Shown one piece after another: positions 56,868 through 64,000 of a DNA stretch of 64,000 nucleotides. Where the stretch lies: positions 1 through 64,000 of the forward strand of contig JASKOT010000047.1 in NCBI GenBank assembly GCA_032158125.1, in the 5' to 3' direction. This DNA is from Papiliotrema nemorosa. Its lineage: Eukaryota > Basidiomycota > Tremellomycetes > Tremellales > Rhynchogastremaceae. A program made the translations under genes and the position numbers. How positions within the stretch are numbered: the stretch's first letter is position 1; the number at the start of each line of letters is the position of its first letter. The notes under the pieces are model-generated. The model was not told the DNA's origin. It was given only the letters and a program-made list of their open reading frames with translations, and did not search any database.

Positions 56868-57770
56868 TCACTTTTGTTCCGGTAAAGCAGTCTCGCTCTC
56901 ACTCAATTCGGTCGCCAGCCTCGACCACGGCCCAGATCCCTGATCTATGCTCAACAGACTCGATCTGGCCGCGAGGAAGACGTATGTCGCGACTTCGAGC
57001 CCGATCACGATGACAAAACTGACCATGAGCGATGCTCTGGGAGATATCCCGCAGCACTCACACGTAGCGCACCGCATCTGGGGTTAAAGTCCCGGTAGAC
57101 TGCATGGAGTTCCATTCGTCGAACCCATTCCACGTCTGACTGCGACGACATCAGCGAATGAACTCGGGTTGGTACATACACAATAAGGAGGATCCCGATT
57201 GTACAACCCAGGGCGATGTGTACCCATCGGGTCACGCCCTTTCCGGAGCTCCCACTGAATCGACCCTTGACATTCACAATGACCAGGCCCCTACACCGTC
57301 AGTCAACGTCAGACGGACTCTCGTGACTTACATTGCGACTTGTATCATAACTAGCAGAAACAAGACCAATCCCAAGTCGTGATGGAGATCCCTACTTGGA
57401 CCCGAGAATTGATATCCTTCGCCTTGAGACTTGACCGCCGCTGCGATATCAGTGCGTTCCCTGGGGTTCCCCTTGTGGACCCACCAGTTCCCAAAGCAAA
57501 CGCTATCGTTAAGAGAATCCCCGTTCCAATATTGAGCATCCCGTGATACCTCGACCTGGTCCTTGACATTCAATTTGGTGTCCTCCCGCTCAAAACTCAC
57601 CCCCTGATCTTCGCCCATCGTTGAACAAGCAACGCAGCGGGAACAGTTCCTAGCACAGCGAGGCATGCTACGACCGCTGTCGACGTGAGCTAGCCGCCGT
57701 TGGGATATGTGGAGCACCTACCATGCACAATGACAACCTTGTCGTGGAAATTGATATCCAGCGAAGGCAT
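56868..57770 (-). CDS. cytochrome b561-like transmembrane protein
   Basis: Transmembrane electron carrier of the cytochrome b561 / ferric-reductase-like type, about 215 aa in six exons rebuilt from short introns. Start MPSLDINFHDKVVIVHAVVA gives TM1 with a candidate heme His, then LGTVPAALLVQRWAK. YHGMLNIGTGILLTIAFALG carries a second His, RDLHHDLGLVLFLLVMIQVA a third, and RWVHIALGCTIGILLIV a fourth. A WNGFDEWNSM loop and one more TM (LMVSFVIVIGLEVATYVF) follow. No DOMON domain precedes it, since a stop lies upstream in frame. It starts 271 nt from the divergent Ctr copper transporter, suggesting a role in reducing Cu2+ or Fe3+ for uptake. Chain length and the first exon are my reading. Confidence 0.75.
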
Positions 57771-58041
57771 TTTGACGAGGTATCAAGTCATCCTGGTCGT
57801 CGTCTCGTATACACCCCTGAGCCGACTTGCAGCGACAAAGACGTCCTCTTCGACCAGCAATCTCACAGTCGTCGTCAAATCATACAAAGGCCTCACACCA
57901 TTGAGCCATATCCCATTGCTAAAATTAGACCGATATCCTCGACGACGAGTCGAGGTTTCTGTAACTTACTCCAGGACGAGCATACCCCGTATGCATTGGT
58001 TCCATACTTGCAGTCATCTACATTCAACACGCAGAGCACAC
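57771..58041. promoter_or_regulatory. shared promoter, cytochrome b561-like / Ctr copper transporter
   Basis: 271 nt between divergent ATGs. I found no perfect TTTGCTC (Mac1-type) or other known copper-response element by eye; TATGCTC on the minus strand is a one-base-off match. Shared control is suggested by the layout alone. Confidence 0.4.
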
Positions 58042-58557
58042 ATGATGCAGGACATGGACGGGTCAGCAACGCCTTCGACGTCGAGCGCAGAGATGATGAC
58101 CATGGGTCCATTCACCACACAGTATGTCGATCGCTATTTTCAGCCACTGATATTCAGGCTGGGCAGTGGGGTCTTGTGGTTCAAAGGCTGGACACCTTCG
58201 ACCGCACCAGCGACCTTTGCATGTTGCGTCGGACTCTTCTTCCTCGCTGCTGGATCGCGCTACATTGACGCTCTGCGAATACTCTGCTCGCCTGAAGTCG
58301 TTTACGATCGACGCCAACGCTTCCGCTGGGGTCCAGAGTGTGCCTGTGCCGGCCTATACATGCTTCGAACTTTCATCATGTACCTGCTCATGTTGGCGGT
58401 GATGCAATTCAACGCTTACTTCTTCGTTGCGATATTGCTGGGACACGGAGCTGGAGAACTAGGTTTCGGAAGGTATTGCAGTTACAGTACGGGCAAGTCG
58501 AGTCATTGTCGATTGCAGGTAGAGGAGTCCACAGGCGATGAGAAGGGACATGCATAA
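58042..58557 (+). CDS. Ctr-type copper transporter
   Basis: High-affinity copper importer of the Ctr family, 171 aa, single exon, acting as a trimer in plasma or vacuolar membrane. The short extracellular N-terminus has five Met in 20 residues (MMQDMDG, EMMTMGPF). TM1 is around VLWFKGWTPSTAPATFACC, TM2 carries the MxxxM selectivity motif (MLAVMQFNAYFFV), TM3 has the packing motif GHGAGELGFG. The tail is Cys/His-bearing (YCSYSTGKSSHC), as in copper-handling C-termini. The start could be 58042 or 58045. Only 14 nt separate its stop from the convergent pectin methylesterase stop. Copper repression is likely in such genes. Confidence 0.85.
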   Translation: MMQDMDGSATPSTSSAEMMTMGPFTTQYVDRYFQPLIFRLGSGVLWFKGWTPSTAPATFACCVGLFFLAAGSRYIDALRILCSPEVVYDRRQRFRWGPECACAGLYMLRTFIMYLLMLAVMQFNAYFFVAILLGHGAGELGFGRYCSYSTGKSSHCRLQVEESTGDEKGHA

Positions 58558-58571
58558 GAGGCGGTAATACG

Positions 58572-60077
58572 TTACCAGGGATAACTCGTGTCGATCCAGC
58601 TGGGTACACCACCAAAGATCATACTCATGCTGTATCTGCTGTCCGACTCGGTTTCGGAAATGATGCTCTCGACCGTCATGTTGCGCTGATTGGGCAGATA
58701 ACCTGGCCCCGAATTGGCAGACTCTACAAAGAACGTCTCGTTTGGAACTGGCATCAGCGTTGCTGATCGCATGCTTCATCAAGGCCTGACCTATCCGAGG
58801 GTCCGAGGCAGACCATTCGATGAAACCTGCAGGCAAGACAATATCCGTCTAAAGGGTCAGCAACCATTCTTCTTGGGCGAGATTAGGCCTACCATGAAGC
58901 TATCGGTGTAGACCACTCGCGATTGATTATTCCAAGGTCGACCCAGAGCTCTCTGGTGCGCTGTGAATCAGCGGGACCGCGTAAAGAACTCACTTAGATC
59001 GACGCTCGGAACAGGATCTTTCGCATAGCCAATGTAACAGTGATTAAAGTACGCGCCGTATGTGTCCGGACCATCTGGAGTATCAGCTTCATGTGACTTG
59101 TTTAGAATCTCAGAGCTCACACCACTGCTCCGAGCCTTTCCATGCGACTAACGCTCCCCCTACGTCTCTGCTCAACAGACTGGTGTTTGCAAAGTACGCG
59201 GTCCCAAAGCCGTATATCTGAATCCTTAGCTCAGTATCGCTACGCGACCAGCTCACGAAATCTGTCGATCCTATCACCTCTCCGCTCCAGAACGCTGCAC
59301 TCGCATTGCGACCGACATACAAGGTATCTTGATAGCTTGCAAAGGAACAGCCGTAGAAGCTCGCATTTGCGTATGATACGAATAAAGCTGCAGAGGGCCC
59401 CGTGTCCCCGCTCTTATACTCGACGCCGTTGACTGTCTGCCCAGTCAGCATGTAGGAATCGGTCCATACTCACAGCTCGATTGGCAACGCCCACATTGTA
59501 CAGTCGGAAGTCCGAGCAACCAAAAGCGGGCTGTAATGGAGCTCCCAAAGGTCCACTTCCCACTAACGATGCTGCGCGATTGGGGGACACTGTCAAGACG
59601 ACTGCATCTGCATTATCTTCTGAAGCGGTTTGGGTCGTCTGGTTGATGTAAGAAGAGTTCCAGAGGAACACCGTATTCTTATGATAGTCGTATGGGTTTG
59701 GAGTGATTCCCTGCTGATCAGTGAAAGGCTTGTCGTAGCGTGAGATGTACCGACCAAAATATAGGTCGGTCCGGATCGCGTGACGTTCACCACCTCATGG
59801 TAGTTCCCGCTCCCTACCAGCACGATCTGAGGGGATCTATCGAGTTCAATGCAGCAATGGGCCGTAGGGATGAGACACACGTATCATTAGGCAGAGACTT
59901 GATGGCTCCCTGAATGGACCCGAACCCAGCTTGAGGATCGGTCTGCGATACATAGATGGTTCCGTTGGGACAGAGACTCAATTGATCGCCTTGTGCTCGA
60001 GGGAGTTGACAGTCGGCGTAGGGGTTCGACCAGGCCACGACTGTACTCAGAAAGATCAAATACGAAAGGATAAGCAT
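58572..60077 (-). CDS. secreted pectin methylesterase (CE8)
   Basis: Extracellular esterase removing methyl groups from pectin, about 370 aa in seven exons or so. Signal peptide MLILSYLIFLSTVVAWSNPY with the ATG at 60077; an upstream in-frame codon at 60092 is GTG, so not the start. Right-handed beta-helix motifs: FGSIQGAIKSLPND, ENADAVVL-like acidic region, GPSAALFVSYANASFYGCSF, the catalytic SYQDTLYV (Gln and Asp), IGSTDFIYGFGTAYF (second Asp), and LGRPWNNQSRVVY with the catalytic Arg. The last exon ends SMIFGGVPSWIDTSYPW. Together with the GH43 enzyme it suggests feeding on plant cell wall material. Confidence 0.9.
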
Positions 60078-60379
60078 CAGGCTGTCATGCACTCCCTCAA
60101 AAGTCCCCGGCGGCCAGGCAATTTATATGTATGCTCATACCTGAACCGGGCCGCAAAGATGTTGCCGGTCGACTGTCAGCTATTTCGGTCTTAGCTCACG
60201 GCCCAGCGGGCCGTCATGAGCTACCCACGGCGCGATAGATCCAGTTGTCCTCTCTATAGCAAGACTACTGGGGATGCATGCCTGATCTTGGGAAAGTGTA
60301 TAACCTATGAGCGAGAAAGCAAGGAGCCTGGAGCCATCATAGCGGACCGCCCATTCAGCCGGTCCTCGCACTGCCCACA
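60078..60379. other. intergenic, pectin methylesterase promoter / Git1-like 3'
   Basis: 302 nt between tandem minus-strand genes. No extra gene seen. Confidence 0.4.
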
Positions 60380-62122
60380 TTAATAAACGGCATTGGTGAC
60401 TATTCGGTTGTCCTGTGGGATATTCTTCTCATGCACGTTCTCGTGCGAAGCTTCGAGCTGAGTGTCTTCCACAGCGAGCTCCTCTGTGAGACCCATCTGA
60501 GAGATGTCGTAGCCGTGCTCAACGAGATACTCCTTGAACGCCAAATCCTCATTGTGTTGTTGATCCACAGAAAGAGGTATAATGAGGAAAAAGGTCACAA
60601 TTGCCGACAAGATGGCCAGACCCGAACCGAGGTAGAATGGTCCAGTATTGGCGACGGTCGAGTCGGCTGGGAAGTCGGCGATCAAAGCTGGGAACGCCCA
60701 AGTTCCCGCGTATGCACCAATTTTGCCCTGTCATCAATTCATGACAGGCGCACCGAGAACTGGTACTCACAAAAGCAGCGGCGGTTCCGTAAAAACGTCC
60801 TCGTACTGCAGTAGACGACGACTTGGCAGCCAACAGACCGATACAGTTTCCAGGTCCGACCTCGCCCATTGCCAAGAAGATACCTGGCTGTCAGTCTCCA
60901 AGGGTTTGCGTCACCCACCATAAACGACAGCAAAGGCAGCAATATGGTTGGTCAACTTGGTGTAGAGACCACTCATCAAGAACCCAACCACTCCCTGGAA
61001 GACAAGGGCGATGATGAGAAGTCGTTTCGCCCCGACTCGATCTACCAGGAGAGCGCCGATGAGAGTACCGGGCATGTAGAACAGCTACGAATCAGCTTCA
61101 ACCATGACAGAATAGGAAGATCTCACGTTGATAATCGTATTCCAGCCAAAGACAGTCTTCAAGGAGGAATCACCACCAGTGATGGTATCAACAACCTACA
61201 ATCAGCTCAAGACCTCAGGGCGATCTCACGGTAGAAGAGTAAATTCCGAAAGGGTACGAGATGAAATCGTACATGAACCAGACCAGAGCGATTCCAACCC
61301 ATCTCAGCCAGTATCGTCGGAAGATCAACGCCCATGGCACTTGTTTCGCCTTGGCCATCGTGGATCGCTTGTACACATCGGTCTCCTCACGGATCAAGAA
61401 TCGGATGAAGAAGAGAAGGAGTGGCCAGATGATTCCGACACCGAAGCATGTTCTCCATCCAGCTTCGTATTTGGTGGGTCCATAACCCTGACATCAGACA
61501 AGCTCTCTCACGATGTCACTCACCAAGACACATAGGTATGGGATGAAAGCTCCTACGACGAAGCCAAAATCGATGGCGCTGTTGGTAGCCAAAGCGAACC
61601 ACATGTTCTGTCGACTCTTGGCCATGCCATCATTCTCCGTAGCTTCTGCTGCCGCGATCGAGCCAGCGGGATACTCTCCACCGATACCAATCTACGCTTT
61701 AGCTCGACGTACCTTTCAAACACTCACTCCTTGGAAGAAACGCCAAGCAGTCAAAATCCGGAAGACGCCATCGGGGGTGGTCGCGTAAGCCCCGGTGCAC
61801 AGGATGGAAAAGATGATAACGATTATATTGGCGAGGAACATCGAGTTTCGTCGTCCGATCCTATCAACCACGAATCCAAAGCCAATCTGACCGACGAGAA
61901 TACCGACGAAACCGATCCCAGAGAAGACTGTACCTCGATTTCCCCCGTTAAAGGTTTCTGCCGATAAGCGGAAAGCATTGGATGGTACTTACCGGCCCCA
62001 TATTGACGTTTCAAGAATGTACGAGCAGAGCCCAAGACTCCATTGAGATATCCATCCGAGAACAACGACGTCCCGCAGGCGAGCACCAAGGCGATGGGTC
62101 CGAGTTTGTTCTTGCTTGCCAT
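60380..62122 (-). CDS. Git1-like MFS transporter (glycerophosphodiester/phosphate)
   Basis: Twelve-TM MFS transporter of the PHS/Git1 group, which imports glycerophosphoinositol, glycerophosphocholine or phosphate. About 480 aa, seven or more exons. Start [31 protein letters not shown] is typical of Git1-like proteins (FSDGY). Others: [35 protein letters not shown] with the conserved [55 protein letters not shown] and [20 protein letters not shown]. The tail is acidic with a GYDISQM motif. Upstream lies a tandem repeat with GAGTCA cores. Substrate inferred from the family. Confidence 0.85.
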
Positions 62123-62771
62123 GTTGAGCAGATGGATCGAGGGAAGAGCTCAAGCTGGGTCTCATGATCCCAGCAGACCACTCTTTATAGCCGTTCTTGT
62201 GGTCCATATCTATTTTTAGTGTTGCCTAACATTTACAAAACGGCATTCGAGAAAAGTCCCGCGTGGCTGCCATTTTTTTCTTCTGGTCGTCGCACATCGA
62301 TGCGACGTTGCCCTGTGGTTCGATTCGATACCCGTCTTGAGCATTCTTGAAACGGTTGCTATGTATATCACTCGATCTGCGAGGAACGTTCATTGACAGT
62401 ACACGTTTGCCCAGATATGTGGTAACAGCTGGATCGCTTGGAGATAAGTTGCGATATGGTCGCGTCAAGCTGGGTTCCGGCCCTGGAGACAACGGAATCG
62501 ATCGCTTAGAGTCATATCCCGGTTTGTATCTCCAGGATCACGTGCGTGTGCTTAATTTGATACGACATGGTCTAGGACAGGAGCACGGATCTCCACGGCG
62601 CTTTGCTGTGGATCGCACGATGACCAAAAGTCATGACCAAGAGTCATGACCAAGACTCCTAATGTCACCTGGTGTCGATTCATATTCTACCACAACCTTA
62701 TTTGTATTTCAACTTGAGCACGCTCCCTTTTCTAGAGCCTGTGTTCATGTATACAATCAATCACATCTTGG
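62123..62771. other. intergenic, Git1-like promoter / amino-acid permease 3'
   Basis: 649 nt. Contains the 13-nt tandem repeat at 62620-62658. No other gene seen. Confidence 0.4.
62620..62658 (+). repeat. three 13-nt tandem repeats with GAGTCA cores
   Basis: ATGACCAAAAGTC, ATGACCAAGAGTC, ATGACCAAGACTC in a row. The middle junction gives GAGTCAT, the reverse complement of the Gcn4-type ATGACTC. It lies about 500 nt upstream of the Git1-like ATG and 3' of the permease. Confidence 0.8.
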
Positions 62772-64000
62772 TCAAAGGCCCAGATCATACCTTGTCCCTC
62801 GCAGCGCTTCATACGGTCCTCGACTAAGATCGATGTCTCCCAAAGCCACCATATGACTTTTCCTTGCGATTTTGTACCCAAAGAATGCGATCAAAATGGC
62901 CGGTATAGTAATGTAACTGGCCAAAAAGCCCTGATAGTCAAATCCACCGATGAACGACTGGAAACCGTTGAAAATGATAACTAGGGTGAAGAAGAATACA
63001 CAGGCGTAAGCGAGATAAGGTTGTAGGTACCCCCTGAAGGATAGTCCTTCTTGTCGAATACCTATTGTATAAGCATCGAACATTTGCTGAAGGAAGCTGA
63101 CCTTGCACGACAAGGGCCTTTCGAAAGCGAATAAAGCAAATGCTGATGGAAAGCCATCCCACCAGGGAACTCAAAGCGGAGATATTGCTGAGCCAAGAGA
63201 ACGCCTGACTCGACCCGTTGGACAAGCTTAGGAAAGCCAAAAGACCAAAGCAGAAGCACACGCCTACATTGGCGAGAGGGACACCCCGCGATGTCGTTTT
63301 GAGGAAGATCTTTGGCAGCGAGCCTGTCCGTGTTAGCCCGAGTAGGATTGTCATGTTGGTCACCGACCTTGACGAGCGAGGCCCATCATCGTTCGCGAGG
63401 CGGCATACGTGTCTTCGTTACCCGCAGACAAAGCAGAGGTCATCACCTTTAACGTCAGCATCCATTTGACGAGGTCCCATTGGTGAACTGACGACAGCGT
63501 TAATGATTGAGGGCAGGACCTTGACACCAGTCTGCTTGCACATGACAACGAACGGTGAAGAAGCTGCAGTGTGGCCACCGAGGCCCACCGCCTGTTTGAG
63601 AAGAGGCGAGTGCTGAGAAACCGCCAGGGAGATGATGAGAGTACTTAGGAAATATATTCCGACCACTCGATAGAAGACTGTCTTTAGCCATCACGTCACG
63701 TTAATTCACTCACCTGTCCTCACGGCCATACGCATGGTCTTTCGCGGGTTCCGAGCTTCGCCCGCCAGGACAGCGATACCTTCAATACCGCCATAACTGA
63801 AAGCGGCCTAGGTAGTGAGCAGCGCGAATGAGCGACGTACTCGGATGTTCACCTTAGTGAGGACAGCCCAGAAACCAAGGAATCGTGCCTTGGACACCGG
63901 AGTCAGACCTTTGAATGTATCGTTGAAAGGCTCTTCCCTCCAATATCTGCCTCCAATAAACTCTTTGTGGCCCGGAATCCCTCCAAGATCCACAATCAAT
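62772..64000 (-). CDS. amino-acid permease (APC family), 5' part beyond window
   Basis: The 3' portion of a YAT/AAT-type amino-acid permease; the N-terminus lies past 64000. Visible in order: RYWREEPFNDTFKGL, then AAFSYGGIEGIAVLAGEARNPRKTMRMAVR (helix 6, with the typical FSYxGxE), FYRVVGIYFLSTLIISLAV, MTSALSAGNEDTYAASRTMM, PLANVGVCFCFGLLAFLSLS, FSWLSNISALSSLVGWLSI, FRGYLQPYLAYACVFFFTL and FIGGFDYQGFLASYITIPAI. It ends YEALRGTRYDLGL at 62772. At least five exons. The substrate amino acid cannot be told from this. Confidence 0.85.

Noticed and set aside
56539..56943. Plus-strand frame of 134 codons
   Set aside because: It has a GTG start, no motifs, and overlaps the antisense C-terminal exon of the b561-like gene.
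57723..58268. Plus-strand frame of 181 codons over the Ctr promoter
   Set aside because: It starts in the antisense of the b561-like first exon and overlaps the Ctr coding region in another frame; the Ctr frame has clear family motifs.

Overview
The window looks like nuclear DNA of a basidiomycete yeast, most likely a tremellomycete (Cryptococcus/Saitozyma/Kwoniella-like). The reasons are dense intron-rich genes with very short introns (mostly 45-60 nt, GTNNGT donors, CTNAC branch sites, YAG acceptors), gene content (siderophore transporter, Vcx1, Hid1, Emc10, CAP10-type GT90, fungal Zn2Cys6 regulators), and protein style. I see 29 supported genes, one doubtful small one, no tRNA or rRNA and no intact mobile element. 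All intron positions were read by eye from frame continuity plus splice signals.

Region 1 (1-25 kb) is mostly housekeeping and signalling: a siderophore-iron MFS transporter with an iron-GATA-like site upstream, a small unknown gene, EMC10, a RING+LON (LONRF-type) ubiquitin ligase, a secreted alpha-amylase, a vacuolar Ca2+/H+ exchanger, a membrane-bound hybrid histidine kinase, and HID1.

Region 2 (25-41 kb) is carbon metabolism: a SnoaL-like protein, two paralogous short-chain dehydrogenases, mitochondrial L-lactate dehydrogenase (cytochrome b2), an alpha-glucosidase with actinobacterial-looking motifs, a secreted Kex2-type protein, a Zn2Cys6 regulator, and a sugar transporter divergent from an AnmK/levoglucosan-kinase-like 1,6-anhydrosugar kinase.

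Region 3 (41-53 kb) is the most striking. Five adjacent genes encode a biotin-dependent urea-carboxylase-like protein without an amidase domain (LamA-like), a PuuE/HpPgdA-type CE4 hydrolase, a LamB/YcsF protein, an AAAP amino-acid transporter and a Zn2Cys6 regulator. Together they look like a catabolic cluster for cyclic amides (lactam, 5-oxoproline or imide) with GATA and Gcn4-like sites in its divergent promoters. The regulator has one intron whose acceptor reads GG instead of AG.

Region 4 (53-64 kb) holds a GT90 glycosyltransferase, an intracellular GH43, a cytochrome-b561-like protein divergent from a Ctr copper transporter, a secreted pectin methylesterase, a Git1-like phosphodiester transporter, and the 3' part of an amino-acid permease that runs off the right edge.
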